DNA of 64,000 nucleotides from Viridibacillus sp050278625 (GCF_050278625.1 NZ_JBNNTI010000018.1:11272-75271), one strand, 5' to 3'; positions 31,282 through 41,436 are shown, counted from the stretch's first letter. Notes: a model not told the origin generated them from the letters alone. Numbers and translations are program-made.

Positions 31282-31659
31282 ATGAAGCGACGAGAAGCGC
31301 GTGAAAAAGCGATACAAGTACTTTTTCAACTAGAAAATACAGAGTTAACAGTTACAGAGGCAATTGAACATATCGTAGGTGAAGAGAGTTCGCCATTCTT
31401 CGATCAAATAATACAAGGTACTGTTCTACACATGGAAGAAATCGATAAATCTTTAGTTGAAAAGTTAGAAAATTGGTCATTACCTCGCTTAGCGAAAATT
31501 GAACGCACAATTTTACGCTTAGCGGTTTATGAAATTTTATATACACCAGAAACACCTAAGAATGTCGTTTTAAACGAAGCTATTGAGTTAAGTAAAACAT
31601 ATGGCGATGAGAAATCTAGCCGCTTCGTAAACGGCGTATTATCAAAATACGCAAAATAA
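31282..31659 (+). CDS. nusB: Transcription antitermination factor NusB
   Basis: All-helical RNA-binding protein that works with NusE (S10) on rRNA boxA antitermination. The 125 residues begin RREAREKAIQVLFQLE and include LPRLAKIERTILRLAVYEI and the family ending GDEKSSRFVNGVLSK. AAAGGAGAA precedes the ATG. It heads the nusB-folD-xseA-xseB-ispA-dxs run. Confidence 0.95.
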   Translation: MKRREAREKAIQVLFQLENTELTVTEAIEHIVGEESSPFFDQIIQGTVLHMEEIDKSLVEKLENWSLPRLAKIERTILRLAVYEILYTPETPKNVVLNEAIELSKTYGDEKSSRFVNGVLSKYAK

Positions 31660-31694
31660 TAAATTCTAAGTTAAATTTGGGAGTGTTATTAATA

Positions 31695-32555
31695 ATGTCA
31701 GGTAAGCTAATTAATGGTAAAGAAATTGGAGATACAATTCGACAATCTATTCAACAAGAAGTGAATGATTTACAAGAACAAGGTATTACACCAGGTCTAG
31801 CGGTTATATTAGTAGGGGACAATCCAGCTTCTAAAACATACGTTTCAAACAAACAGAAATCATGTGAACAAATGGGTATTCACTCAGTACTTATCGAGTT
31901 ATCAGCAGATATTTCAGAAGAAACATTATTAAGCGAAATTGACAGACTAAATGCTGATTCAGCAATTGACGGCATTCTAGTACAATTACCACTTCCAAAA
32001 CACATTGATGAACAAAACGTCATCGCAGCTATTTCTCCTGAGAAGGATGTAGATGGCTTCCATCCAGAAAGCGTAGGGAAAATGATGCTTGGTCAACCAA
32101 CGTATTTACCTTGTACGCCGTATGGTGTGATGAAGTTATTAGAATATGCGAATATAGACGTTGCAGGTAAACACGCTGTCATCGTTGGACGAAGCCATAT
32201 TGTTGGTGTTCCAATGGGACAACTATTACTACAAAAAGACGCAACAGTGACTTATTGTCACTCTAAAACTCCTAATCTAGCTGCAATGACTACACAAGCT
32301 GATATTTTAGTAGTTGCCACAGGCCGTGCGAAAATGATTGGTGCTGAGCATGTAAAAGAAGGCGCTGTTGTTATTGATGTAGGTATTAACCGCGACGAAA
32401 ATAATAAACTTTGCGGCGATGTTGATTTTGACTCAGTTATTGATAAAGTTTCAGCAATCACACCAGTACCTAAAGGTGTTGGCCCAATGACGATAACAAT
32501 GTTGTTATTTAATACATTGCAATCGGCGAAAAAGAAGTTTATTCAAGACAAATGA
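31695..32555 (+). CDS. folD: Bifunctional methylenetetrahydrofolate dehydrogenase/cyclohydrolase
   Basis: Interconverts 5,10-methylene-THF and 10-formyl-THF using NADP. The 286 residues contain the catalytic YVSNKQKSCEQMGI, DGILVQLPLPKHID and the nucleotide-binding VIVGRSHIVGVPMGQLL, ending TPVPKGVGPMT. ATG 31695 follows TTGGGAGTG by nine bases; the frame is open from 31677. Functionally it uses the one-carbon units that the glycine cleavage system produces. Confidence 0.95.
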   Translation: MSGKLINGKEIGDTIRQSIQQEVNDLQEQGITPGLAVILVGDNPASKTYVSNKQKSCEQMGIHSVLIELSADISEETLLSEIDRLNADSAIDGILVQLPLPKHIDEQNVIAAISPEKDVDGFHPESVGKMMLGQPTYLPCTPYGVMKLLEYANIDVAGKHAVIVGRSHIVGVPMGQLLLQKDATVTYCHSKTPNLAAMTTQADILVVATGRAKMIGAEHVKEGAVVIDVGINRDENNKLCGDVDFDSVIDKVSAITPVPKGVGPMTITMLLFNTLQSAKKKFIQDK

Positions 32556-32584
32556 GCTCAAAACAGGTAATATAGTAACGCAGA

Positions 32585-32616
32585 AGCTGTTTTTCTGATG
32601 AAAGACGGCTTTTTTT
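32585..32616 (+). terminator. Terminator after folD
   Basis: AGCTGTTTTTC at 32585-32595 pairs with GAAAGACGGCT at 32600-32610 (two G-U), followed by T6. Confidence 0.65.
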
Positions 32617-32664
32617 ATGAAATCAAATTTTTGATAAAACGTTCGGATAAGGAGTTTGAGGCTG

Positions 32665-34023
32665 TTGACAAGTACACCTTATTTATCTGTCCAAGCACTA
32701 ACAAAGTATATTAAAAAGAAATTCGATGCTGATCCTCATTTACGTGATGTTTTTGTAAAAGGAGAGCTATCAAATGTTAAAAAACATACAGGATCTGGCC
32801 ATATCTATTTCACATTGAAAGATGAAAAAACACAAATTGCAGCAGTGATGTTTGCGAAGAGTGCCAATCGTCTGAAATTTGAACCTGAAAATGGCATGAA
32901 GGTTTTTATTCGTGGAGATGTAAATGTCTATGAAGGTAGTGGACGTTATCAGTTGTATGCAGTATCAATGGAACCAGACGGTGTAGGTAGTTTACATATC
33001 GCCTTTGAACAACTACAAGCAAAACTCTTAAAAGAAGGATTGTTTGATGAAAGTCATAAAAAAGCGATACCAACATTCCCACGCAAAATTGGTGTCATTA
33101 CAGCGCCAACTGGAGCAGCCATACGAGATATTTGTACAACGATTACGCAACATTACGCTCTAGCAGATGTTGTGATTTTCCCTGCACTCGTGCAAGGAGA
33201 ACAAGCAGCACCTAGTATTGTAAAAGCAATAAAGCAAGCAAACCTTATGGACGAAATCGATGTTTTAATTGTCGGACGTGGTGGAGGTTCAATTGAGGAT
33301 CTTTGGGCGTTTAATGAAGAGATTGTTGCTAGGGCCATTTTTGAAAGTGACATACCTGTCATTAGTGGTGTAGGGCATGAAACAGATACTACTATTGCGG
33401 ACCACGTATCAGACTGGCGGGCAGCGACGCCTACAGCCGCTGCAAAAAAGGCTGTACCGAATAGCGAAGACTTAATGAAGCATTTATCGACACGGAGGTC
33501 ACAACTATTTCAACTGACACAATCGCGAATTCGACATGAAAGAAGTCAATTAGAGCGGTTACAGAAATCTTATCCGATCGCATATCCAGACCGTCTATTT
33601 CGTCCGTTTGTAGAGAAGTTAAGTCGTACAGATGAGCAGTTACAAGCACAAATGACGAACTATATCAAAGGTAAGAAGGCAATTTTGCAACAATTAGCAA
33701 ATCGTGTACAAATGAATACGCCACTACAAGAAGTGAGATATAAACAGCAACATGTAGCAAGGTTGAGCACGCAGCTTGATAAAAGTGTTGTGCAGTCAAT
33801 CAATAAGCAACAAGATGCATTCAGGTCCATCATTCGTACTTTAGAAGCTTTAAATCCTTTAACAATCATGAACCGTGGATATAGCATCGTTTATCAAGAC
33901 GGAAAAGTAGTAAAATCAGTACAGCAAATAGAAGAAAAACAAAATTTGACCATTCATTTTCCAGATGGTCAGGCGAATGCTGAAATTACGTCCATAACAA
34001 TGAAAGTGAGGGGAGAAGAATAA
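32665..34023 (+). CDS. xseA: Exodeoxyribonuclease VII large subunit
   Basis: Single-strand-specific exonuclease with XseB. The 452 residues have an N-terminal OB-fold (LSVQALTKYIKKKFDADP, VKGELSNVKKHTGSGHIYFTLKD in parts), then the catalytic domain with GVITAPTGAAIRDI, GRGGGSIEDLWAFNEE and ISGVGHETDTTIAD. A long coiled-coil C-terminus follows. The start is probably the TTG at 32665, ten bases after AAGGAG; the frame is open to 32656. It overlaps xseB by one base. Confidence 0.93.
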   Translation: MTSTPYLSVQALTKYIKKKFDADPHLRDVFVKGELSNVKKHTGSGHIYFTLKDEKTQIAAVMFAKSANRLKFEPENGMKVFIRGDVNVYEGSGRYQLYAVSMEPDGVGSLHIAFEQLQAKLLKEGLFDESHKKAIPTFPRKIGVITAPTGAAIRDICTTITQHYALADVVIFPALVQGEQAAPSIVKAIKQANLMDEIDVLIVGRGGGSIEDLWAFNEEIVARAIFESDIPVISGVGHETDTTIADHVSDWRAATPTAAAKKAVPNSEDLMKHLSTRRSQLFQLTQSRIRHERSQLERLQKSYPIAYPDRLFRPFVEKLSRTDEQLQAQMTNYIKGKKAILQQLANRVQMNTPLQEVRYKQQHVARLSTQLDKSVVQSINKQQDAFRSIIRTLEALNPLTIMNRGYSIVYQDGKVVKSVQQIEEKQNLTIHFPDGQANAEITSITMKVRGEE

Positions 34024-34265
34024 TGGCTGAAAAGAAACAATCTTTTGCAAAGTCAATTGAACAACTAGAAGAAATCGTTCACCAACTTGAACAAGGTGAA
34101 GTACCTTTAGAAGATGCAATCGATTTATATAAAAAAGGGATGAAATTATCCCAGTTTTGCCACGATCAATTACAAAATGCAGAGCAGCAACTGATCTCGA
34201 TTATGGATGACAATGGCAACGAAAAGCCTTTTAAACCAACAGGGGAAGAGGGACAAAGTAAATGA
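34023..34265 (+). CDS. xseB: Exodeoxyribonuclease VII small subunit
   Basis: The 80-residue helical protein, KSIEQLEEIVHQLEQGEVPLEDAI, is typical of XseB, which binds the coiled coil of XseA. The gene overlaps xseA by one base and ispA by four (ATGA), so the three are translationally coupled. Confidence 0.93.
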   Translation: MAEKKQSFAKSIEQLEEIVHQLEQGEVPLEDAIDLYKKGMKLSQFCHDQLQNAEQQLISIMDDNGNEKPFKPTGEEGQSK

Positions 34266-35146
34266 CAGAGCTTTTAAAAGAATTTATGGCAACCAATATA
34301 CCAACAGTTGAAAAACGTATGCAAGAACTGGTTAAGAATATTGAAGCGCCAGCAGTGTTAAAAGAATCCATGCTGTATTCATTAAATGCAGGTGGTAAAA
34401 GAGTAAGACCACTTTTTGTACTTGCTGTTATGGACCATTTCAATGTTCGCAATGATGATGGATTTACAGTAGGTGCTGTCATTGAAATGATTCATACGTA
34501 TTCACTGATTCATGATGATCTACCGAGCATGGACAATGATGATTACCGCAGAGGCAAATTAACAAACCATAAAGTATATGGAGATGCATTTGCAACACTA
34601 GCTGGAGATGCTCTTAATACACTATCATTTGGTATACTTGCTCGTATGCAACAAATTCCAGCGGTATCACGTTTACTGTTAATAGATAAATTAAGTGAAG
34701 CAGCTGGAGCTGAAGGTATGGTCGGAGGACAAATCCTAGATATCGAAGGCGAAACAAAACAATTAACATTGTCAGAACTAGAAAAAGTTCATGTCAATAA
34801 AACAGGAGCTCTTCTTCGTTTTAGTATCGAGTCAGGTGCCATTATAGCAAATGCCACAAAAGAAGAACGTGCAATCTTAGTGGAATATGCTCATCATATC
34901 GGTCTTGCTTTCCAAATTCAAGACGATATTTTAGACATTGAAGGTACAACAGAACAGCTAGGGAAAACAGCTGGTAAAGACGTTGCAAGTGATAAAAGCA
35001 CTTACCCCGCACTCCTTACATTATCAGGCGCCAAAGAAAAGTTGCATGAGCATTACAACCTTGCGATAAAAGCGCTTGAAAAACTGCCTTCGGAAAGCAG
35101 TCTACTAAAAGACTTAGCTGATTATATTGTTCATCGTAACAAGTAA
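34262..35146 (+). CDS. ispA: Farnesyl diphosphate synthase
   Basis: Condenses IPP with DMAPP and GPP to give C15 isoprenoid. The 294 residues contain LNAGGKRVRPLF, the first Asp-rich motif DDLPSMDNDDYRRG and the second DDILDIEG. It sits next to dxs, so precursor supply and chain elongation are co-located. Confidence 0.93.
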   Translation: MTELLKEFMATNIPTVEKRMQELVKNIEAPAVLKESMLYSLNAGGKRVRPLFVLAVMDHFNVRNDDGFTVGAVIEMIHTYSLIHDDLPSMDNDDYRRGKLTNHKVYGDAFATLAGDALNTLSFGILARMQQIPAVSRLLLIDKLSEAAGAEGMVGGQILDIEGETKQLTLSELEKVHVNKTGALLRFSIESGAIIANATKEERAILVEYAHHIGLAFQIQDDILDIEGTTEQLGKTAGKDVASDKSTYPALLTLSGAKEKLHEHYNLAIKALEKLPSESSLLKDLADYIVHRNK

Positions 35147-35237
35147 TGGCTGTTTTAGTTTGTACAATTGTTTAACACTGTTATAATAGGTGAAACATTG
35201 TGCGATGAATATTTTAATGAAAAGGTGTGTGATGGCG

Positions 35238-37145
35238 ATGGATTTAAACAAAATATCTAGTCCATCCTTTTTGAAAGACTTAAATACGAAACAACTTCAA
35301 GATTTAAGTGAAGATGTTCGAAAGTTTTTAATCCAAAAATTATCTGTAACAGGTGGTCATATTGGTCCGAATCTTGGCGTAGTTGAGTTAACTATTGCTT
35401 TGCATCGTGCGTTCAATAGTCCACAAGATAAATTTATTTGGGATGTAGGACATCAAGCATATGTCCACAAAATTTTGACAGGTCGTGCCAATCAATTCGA
35501 TACGCTACGTCAGTATAAAGGGTTATGTGGCTTCCCAAAACGCAATGAAAGCGAACATGATGTTTGGGAAACCGGACATAGTTCAACATCTCTTTCAGCA
35601 GCGATGGGTATGGCAGCAGCTCGAGATATAAAAGGCGATAAAAACTTTGTTGTCCCTATTATTGGTGACGGTGCTTTAACAGGCGGTATGGCTTTAGAAG
35701 CTCTAAATCATATTGGCCATGAGAAAACAAATATGATTGTTATTTTAAATGATAATGAAATGTCAATCGCACCAAATGTAGGTGCACTGCATAATGTTTT
35801 GGGACGTTTACGTACTGCGAATAATTACAACAAAGCCAAAGATGAATTAGAACAGCTATTGAAAAAAATCCCTGCAGTTGGTGGTAAATTAGCTGCTACA
35901 GCAGAACGGGTTAAAGATAGCTTAAAATATTTACTCGTGTCGGGTGTGTTTTTCGAAGAACTAGGTTTCACTTACCTTGGTCCAATTGATGGTCATAACT
36001 TTGAAACTTTAGAAGAAACATTACAAAACGCAAAAAGAATGCAAGGCCCTGTAATAATCCATGTTATTACAAAAAAAGGGAAAGGTTACTTGCCAGCTGA
36101 AAACGATACAGTTGGAACTTGGCATGGAACTGGCCCTTATAAAATGGAAACAGGCGATCTTGTAAAGCCAAAAACAACTGCTCCAGGTTGGTCTAGTTTA
36201 GTTGCAGAAACTGTTCGAAAATTGGCTCGCGTCGATGAACGAATCGTAGCAATTACACCTGCAATGCCTGTTGGTTCTAAATTAGAAGGCTTTGCTAGTG
36301 AATTCCCAAATCGTATGTTTGATGTTGGTATCGCAGAGCAACATGCCGCAACAATGGCAGCTGGTATGGCAGCAGATGGAACGAAGCCATTTTTAGCAAT
36401 CTACTCGACATTCCTACAACGAGCTTATGACCAAGTATTACATGATATTTGTCGTCAAAATTTGAATGTGTTTATTGGAATTGATCGTGCTGGATTAGTA
36501 GGTGCAGATGGCGAAACTCATCAAGGCGTCTTTGACATTGCCTTTTTACGCCATATGCCAAACATGGTCATTATGATGCCAAAAGACGAAAATGAAGGCC
36601 AGCATATGGTGCAAACAGCTATTGACTATAATGAGGGTCCTATCGCTCTGCGTTACCCACGTGGTAATGGCTTAGGAGTACCAATGGACACTGAGCTTAC
36701 AGCTTTACCAATTGGTAGTTGGGAAGTACTTCGTGAAGGTAAGGATGCAACGATATTAACGTTCGGTACGACCATTCCAATGGCACAAGAAGCCGCTGAT
36801 GTTTTAGCTGAACAAGGTATACAAGTTGAAATCGTCAATGCACGTTTTATCAAACCAATGGATGAAGTAATGTTACATTGCATAATGCAAAGTAAAAAAC
36901 CAATCTTAACGATTGAAGAGGGCGTATTGCAAGGCGGCTTCGGTAGTGCAGTATTAGAATTTGCGAATGACAATCATTATTCAACCACACAAATTGATCG
37001 TATCGGTATTCCTGATATGTTCATTGAACATGGTAGTGTCGATATGTTACTTCAAGAGATTAATTTAACTGCTGAAGAAACCGTACTACGCATTCAACAA
37101 TTAGTTAATGAAGACAATAAAGAGCAAGCAGGTTTAAATGCATAA
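35238..37145 (+). CDS. dxs: 1-deoxy-D-xylulose-5-phosphate synthase
   Basis: Thiamine-diphosphate enzyme that starts the MEP isoprenoid pathway from pyruvate and glyceraldehyde-3-phosphate. It contains TGGHIGPNLGVVELT, the ThDP motif GDGALTGGMALEALNHIG ... NDNEMSIA, and the transketolase-like RAYDQVLHDIC and GVFDIAFLRHMPN. ATG 35238 (MDLNKISSPSFL, 635 residues) matches the B. subtilis start, ten bases after AAAGGTG; ATG 35232 is a close alternative. It overlaps the next gene by one base. Confidence 0.94.
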   Translation: MDLNKISSPSFLKDLNTKQLQDLSEDVRKFLIQKLSVTGGHIGPNLGVVELTIALHRAFNSPQDKFIWDVGHQAYVHKILTGRANQFDTLRQYKGLCGFPKRNESEHDVWETGHSSTSLSAAMGMAAARDIKGDKNFVVPIIGDGALTGGMALEALNHIGHEKTNMIVILNDNEMSIAPNVGALHNVLGRLRTANNYNKAKDELEQLLKKIPAVGGKLAATAERVKDSLKYLLVSGVFFEELGFTYLGPIDGHNFETLEETLQNAKRMQGPVIIHVITKKGKGYLPAENDTVGTWHGTGPYKMETGDLVKPKTTAPGWSSLVAETVRKLARVDERIVAITPAMPVGSKLEGFASEFPNRMFDVGIAEQHAATMAAGMAADGTKPFLAIYSTFLQRAYDQVLHDICRQNLNVFIGIDRAGLVGADGETHQGVFDIAFLRHMPNMVIMMPKDENEGQHMVQTAIDYNEGPIALRYPRGNGLGVPMDTELTALPIGSWEVLREGKDATILTFGTTIPMAQEAADVLAEQGIQVEIVNARFIKPMDEVMLHCIMQSKKPILTIEEGVLQGGFGSAVLEFANDNHYSTTQIDRIGIPDMFIEHGSVDMLLQEINLTAEETVLRIQQLVNEDNKEQAGLNA

Positions 37146-37966
37146 TGACAACAAAAATACAAAAAGAGCGTGTCGATATTCTTCTTGTTGAAAGAGGACT
37201 ATGTGAAACACGTGAAAAAGCAAAACGTACCATCATGGCAGGGCAAGTGTATTCAAATGAAGTGCGCCTAGATAAACCTGGTGAGAAAATACCGGTCGAT
37301 TCTGAGCTCACTATTAAAGGCTCACAGTTACGCTATGTAAGTCGTGGAGGCTTAAAACTAGAAAAAGCATTAGATATTTTTGATGTTGCTGTACAAGATA
37401 AATTAATGTTAGATATCGGTTCATCTACTGGTGGATTTACTGACTGTGCCCTACAAAATGGTGCGAAGCATTGCTACGCACTTGATGTAGGCTACAATCA
37501 ACTGGCGTGGAAAATCCGTCAAGATGGGCGAGTAACTGTAATGGAACGTACAAATTTCCGTTATGTCACAGCACCTGACTTGGAAGAAGGTTTACCTGAA
37601 TTTGCAACAATTGATGTATCCTTCATCTCTCTAAAACTGATCTTACCTGTGTTGAAATCGTTGTTAGTACCTGGTGGAGATGTTATTGCACTAGTGAAAC
37701 CACAGTTTGAAGCTGGGAAAGACAAAGTTGGAAAAAAAGGTGTCGTCCGTGAACCGAAAATACATTTAGAAGTATTAGAATCTATTGCAACATTCGCTGA
37801 ATCAGTTGGATTTGTGGTAAAAGATGCTTCCTATTCTCCGATTACAGGTGGAGAAGGGAATATTGAGTTTCTATTCCATCTGTACAACCCACACCAAGGA
37901 GAAGAGCTGCAATCATTTACAGACTTCAATACCTTGGTGAGTGAGGCACATCAACAACTTAAATGA
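37145..37966 (+). CDS. tlyA: TlyA-family rRNA methyltransferase YqxC
   Basis: The 273-residue protein has an N-terminal S4 RNA-binding domain (residues 6-65, ERVDILLVERGLCETREKAKR) and an FtsJ-like methyltransferase domain with the SAM-binding LMLDIGSSTGGFTDCALQNG, DVSFISLKLILP and ALVKPQFEAGKD. TlyA proteins 2'-O-methylate rRNA; some were called haemolysins. It is linked to dxs and ahrC as in Bacillus. Confidence 0.9.
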   Translation: MTTKIQKERVDILLVERGLCETREKAKRTIMAGQVYSNEVRLDKPGEKIPVDSELTIKGSQLRYVSRGGLKLEKALDIFDVAVQDKLMLDIGSSTGGFTDCALQNGAKHCYALDVGYNQLAWKIRQDGRVTVMERTNFRYVTAPDLEEGLPEFATIDVSFISLKLILPVLKSLLVPGGDVIALVKPQFEAGKDKVGKKGVVREPKIHLEVLESIATFAESVGFVVKDASYSPITGGEGNIEFLFHLYNPHQGEELQSFTDFNTLVSEAHQQLK

Positions 37967-37997
37967 CGCGGCCCATTCTTTTGGGCCGTGTTTTTTT
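37966..37997 (+). terminator. Terminator after tlyA
   Basis: ACGCGGCCCA at 37966-37975 pairs with TGGGCCGTGT at 37982-37991, followed by a T-run. Confidence 0.85.
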
Positions 37998-38067
37998 CTT
38001 GTGATTTTACATAATCGATGTTACGGTTATAAAAAGAAGAGCATAATTATTCATAGAGGTGAAAAAA

Positions 38068-38517
38068 TTGAATAAAAGCCAACGTCATATTCGAATCCGC
38101 GACATGATCGCTAATAATGATATTGAAACACAGGATGATTTGGTGGATTTACTAAAAGAAGCAGGTTATCATGTAACGCAAGCGACAATTTCTAGAGATA
38201 TTAAAGAATTACATTTAATCAAAGTACCTCTTCAAGATGGTCGTTATAAATACAGCTTACCAGCAGATCAACGCTTCAATCCAATTCAAAAGCTACACCG
38301 TGCGTTAGCAGATGCGTTTGTAAGCATTGATGGTGCGAGTCACTTCCTAGTGATGAAGACATTACCAGGAAATGCACATGCAATAGGATCATTACTGGAC
38401 CATTTAGATTGGACAGAAATATTAGGAACTATTTGTGGGGATGACACAATCATGATTTTATGTCGTGAGGAATCCCAACGCGAATCAATAAAAAATCGCT
38501 TACTTGAAATGTTGTAA
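38068..38517 (+). CDS. ahrC: Arginine-responsive regulator AhrC/ArgR
   Basis: Hexameric repressor/activator of arginine synthesis and breakdown. The 149 residues include the N-terminal winged helix (TQATISRDIKELHLIKVP) and the C-terminal arginine-binding domain (LPGNAHAIGSLLDHLDW, GTICGDDTIMILC). TTG 38068 gives the B. subtilis length and follows AGAGGTG; a GTG at 38059 is in frame. It lies just upstream of recN. Confidence 0.93.
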   Translation: MNKSQRHIRIRDMIANNDIETQDDLVDLLKEAGYHVTQATISRDIKELHLIKVPLQDGRYKYSLPADQRFNPIQKLHRALADAFVSIDGASHFLVMKTLPGNAHAIGSLLDHLDWTEILGTICGDDTIMILCREESQRESIKNRLLEML

Positions 38518-38533
38518 TCTGAGGTGAGTTGTC

Positions 38534-40234
38534 TTGTTACGAGAGCTATCGATTAAAAACTTTGCAATTATTGAAGACTTAACAGTGGGTTTTGTTGAAG
38601 GGTTAACAGTTTTAACTGGTGAAACAGGTGCCGGAAAATCAATTATTATTGATGCAGTTCAGCTATTAGCTGGTGGTCGTGGTTCTCAGGAATTTATCCG
38701 ACATGGTGCTAAAAAAGCCGAGCTTGAAGGGCTCTTTGCGATATCCTCTGAAAACCACTCTGCTTATCAAAAATGTGCAGAAGCTGGGATTGAAATTGAA
38801 GAAGGAATGGTTATTTTACGTCGAGATTTAAATGACAATGGGAAAAGTGTTTGTCGTGTTAATGGAAAACTCGTTCCTCTTTCATTATTGCGTGAAATAG
38901 GCGCAACATTAATCGATGTTCATGGTCAGCATGAAAGCCAAGAATTAATGGATGATAAGAGACATATTTCTTTATTGGATCAGTTTGCGGGTCCAGACAT
39001 TGATTCATTGAAAGATCGTTATAGTGAAGAATACTCAGCTTATCGTGAACTGAAAAAGGAACTTGCTGCAATATCTCTCGGTGAACAGCAAGTAGCTCAA
39101 AAAATCGATCTTTTTTCATTTCAGATTAAAGAAATTGACGCTTGCCAATTTACAGCAGGAGAAGAAGAGGAATTAGCAGAAGAACGTCGTCGATTGATGA
39201 ACTTCAATAAGATCTATGAACGGTCCAATACAGCGCATGAAGCCATTCTGGGTGAATCTAGAGGACTGGACTGGATTGGACAAGCTATGACCGATTTAGA
39301 AGAAGTTGCTACATTAGATGAAGGCTTTAGAGAGCATTCTGACAATGTATCAGCTGCCTTTTATTCTTTACAAGAAGCAGCATTTCAAATTAAAAACATA
39401 CTAGATGACCTTGAGTTTAATCCGGAGCGTTTGAACGAAGTAGAGCAACGTTTAGCCTTAATCCAATCGATGAAGCGTAAATACGGTGCTACACTTGAGG
39501 ACATTCTAACTTATCGTGAAAAAATTGGAGAAGAACTGGAATCTCTAATCAATCGCGATGAAAATATGCAAAAAAACGAACAACAATTAAATGAATTGAA
39601 AGAAAATTTACTGCAAACAGCAGAGAAATTAACAGCTGTTCGTAAAAAAGCCGGTCGTAAACTTAGTGATGCCATTATGCAACAGCTACGTGCGTTATAT
39701 ATGGAAAAAGCAGACTTTAGTGTGCATTTTGAACCTCTAGCTGCAGATCAGTTTGATCATAATGGGTTAGATCGTATTGTATTTTATATTGCAACTAATG
39801 TTGGTGAACCACCAAAACCATTAACGAAAATTGCTTCAGGCGGGGAATTATCCCGTATGATGCTAGCATTAAAAACCATCTTCTCTTCAACCAATGGTAT
39901 TACATCAATAATTTTCGATGAAGTAGATACAGGTGTCAGTGGACGTGTTGCTCAGGCAATTGCTGAAAAAATTTCAGCTATTTCGATGCATTCTCAAGTG
40001 CTCTGTATTTCGCACTTACCACAAGTTGCAGCGATGGCTGATCACCATTATTATATTAAAAAACATGAAGAAGCTTATCGAACAGTGACATCACTTACTG
40101 AAATTTTTGATAATGCGCGAATCGATGAAATAAGCCGTATGATGTCTGGCGCAGAAGTGACAGAGTTAACATTCCAACATGCAAAAGAATTGGTGGAAAT
40201 AGCTAATTGTCGCAAAGAAGCAATGACCATTTAA
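38534..40234 (+). CDS. recN: DNA repair protein RecN
   Basis: SMC-like ATPase acting early at double-strand breaks. The 566 residues have Walker A GETGAGKSIIIDA near residue 32, a long coiled-coil middle, and the C-terminal signature KIASGGELSRMMLA with Walker B SIIFDEVDTGVSGR and CISHLPQVAAMAD. The start is TTG 38534, preceded by GAGGTGAG. In B. subtilis it is SOS-induced; no clear LexA box was found here. Confidence 0.94.
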   Translation: MLRELSIKNFAIIEDLTVGFVEGLTVLTGETGAGKSIIIDAVQLLAGGRGSQEFIRHGAKKAELEGLFAISSENHSAYQKCAEAGIEIEEGMVILRRDLNDNGKSVCRVNGKLVPLSLLREIGATLIDVHGQHESQELMDDKRHISLLDQFAGPDIDSLKDRYSEEYSAYRELKKELAAISLGEQQVAQKIDLFSFQIKEIDACQFTAGEEEELAEERRRLMNFNKIYERSNTAHEAILGESRGLDWIGQAMTDLEEVATLDEGFREHSDNVSAAFYSLQEAAFQIKNILDDLEFNPERLNEVEQRLALIQSMKRKYGATLEDILTYREKIGEELESLINRDENMQKNEQQLNELKENLLQTAEKLTAVRKKAGRKLSDAIMQQLRALYMEKADFSVHFEPLAADQFDHNGLDRIVFYIATNVGEPPKPLTKIASGGELSRMMLALKTIFSSTNGITSIIFDEVDTGVSGRVAQAIAEKISAISMHSQVLCISHLPQVAAMADHHYYIKKHEEAYRTVTSLTEIFDNARIDEISRMMSGAEVTELTFQHAKELVEIANCRKEAMTI

Positions 40235-40240
40235 TTAGGA

Positions 40241-40278
40241 AACTGTCTGTCCCAACCAATTGGGCGGGCAGTTTTTTA
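40241..40278 (+). terminator. Terminator after recN
   Basis: AACTGTCTGTCCCAA at 40241-40255 pairs with TTGGGCGGGCAGTT at 40260-40273 with one bulge, then T-run. Confidence 0.8.
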
Positions 40279-40412
40279 CATATGTATTGTTTTTAAAAAA
40301 ATTTCGATGTAAAACCTTCCACCTTCTCCAATCATCCAATTCACCTCAAATATTTACCGTACATAACATGCTAAAACAAAGCCATAGTAAAAGGACGATG
40401 AGGAGGTGAAAA

Positions 40413-41372
40413 ATGAAAAATCAAATGCGTTATGTCATGCAGTTTGTCGCATTGTTATTTGCCATTTTGCTACTACCATTTGGTGTTTCTGCCGAAAAAA
40501 GCTTAATTCCGATGGGACATTCAATAGGTGTGGAACTACAGCTTCAAAATGTCTATTTAACAAATGATGTGCTCCTGAAAAACGGTACTTGGTTGAAGGC
40601 TGGAGATACTATTCAGACGATCAATTCTCAACAAGTGAGAACGCTTGAAGAAGTAAAATCGCTATTTGTTAGTTCTTCAGGTAAATTAATGGATGTGAAG
40701 CTAAAACGTCAGCAAAAAACAGAACATATTAAGATAAAGAAGGAAGAGCTTAAACCTATGTTATCCTTCTTTAGAGATCAAACTGACGGTATTGGTACAT
40801 TAACCTTTATTGACCCAGAAACAAAGGAATACGGAGCATTGGGTCATCAAATTATCGACTCTGTTGTTTCAGCACCACCTAAATTTTCGTCCGGATCAAT
40901 TTTCTATGCATCCATCGAACAAATAAAAAAGAGTGTACCTGGTGAACCAGGTTATAAAATATCATCAATTGAACATAATGCTGGACAATTAGGTAGTATA
41001 GCCGAAAATAATGTGTACGGTATATTTGGAAAATGGTCGAATGCTTTAGAACAAGGTTTACCTAAACCTATGGAAATCATGCAACCTTCTGAAATAAAAG
41101 CTGGTAAGGCACAATTGCTCACGACTATTGAAGGTAAAAAAGTAGAGGCATTTGATGTGAAAATTACCAAAATAGATGACAAAACATTGCAATTTGAAGT
41201 GACAGATGCGCAGTTGAAAAAGAAAACAGGAGGCATCTTACAAGGTATGAGCGGAAGTCCGATTATACAAAACGGGCGATTTGTAGGAGCTGTCACACAT
41301 ATGTATATCGAAACTCCGGAAAAGGGAGCAGCTATACCTCTTACAGAGATGTTGAAAAAGCAACCATCTTAA
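40413..41372 (+). CDS. spoIVB: SpoIVB serine peptidase
   Basis: Forespore-secreted S55 peptidase that triggers sigma-K activation by cleaving SpoIVFA. The 319 residues have an N-terminal signal or membrane segment (8-26), a PDZ domain (about 45-115) and the peptidase domain. The catalytic residues fall in GALGHQI (His), VTDAQLKKKTGG (Asp) and GMSGSPI (Ser). It is about 100 residues shorter than the B. subtilis protein (426). GAGGAGGTG precedes the ATG. Its place directly before spo0A is conserved in endospore formers. Confidence 0.92.
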   Translation: MKNQMRYVMQFVALLFAILLLPFGVSAEKSLIPMGHSIGVELQLQNVYLTNDVLLKNGTWLKAGDTIQTINSQQVRTLEEVKSLFVSSSGKLMDVKLKRQQKTEHIKIKKEELKPMLSFFRDQTDGIGTLTFIDPETKEYGALGHQIIDSVVSAPPKFSSGSIFYASIEQIKKSVPGEPGYKISSIEHNAGQLGSIAENNVYGIFGKWSNALEQGLPKPMEIMQPSEIKAGKAQLLTTIEGKKVEAFDVKITKIDDKTLQFEVTDAQLKKKTGGILQGMSGSPIIQNGRFVGAVTHMYIETPEKGAAIPLTEMLKKQPS

Positions 41373-41403
41373 AGAAAGTGCTTTTATAAATCCATAAAAA
41401 TAC

Positions 41404-41436
41404 GCTGCACCGGGGAAGGTGGTGCAGCAATTTTTT
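41404..41436 (+). terminator. Terminator after spoIVB
   Basis: GCTGCACC at 41404-41411 pairs with GGTGCAGC at 41421-41428, followed by AATTTTTT. Confidence 0.8.
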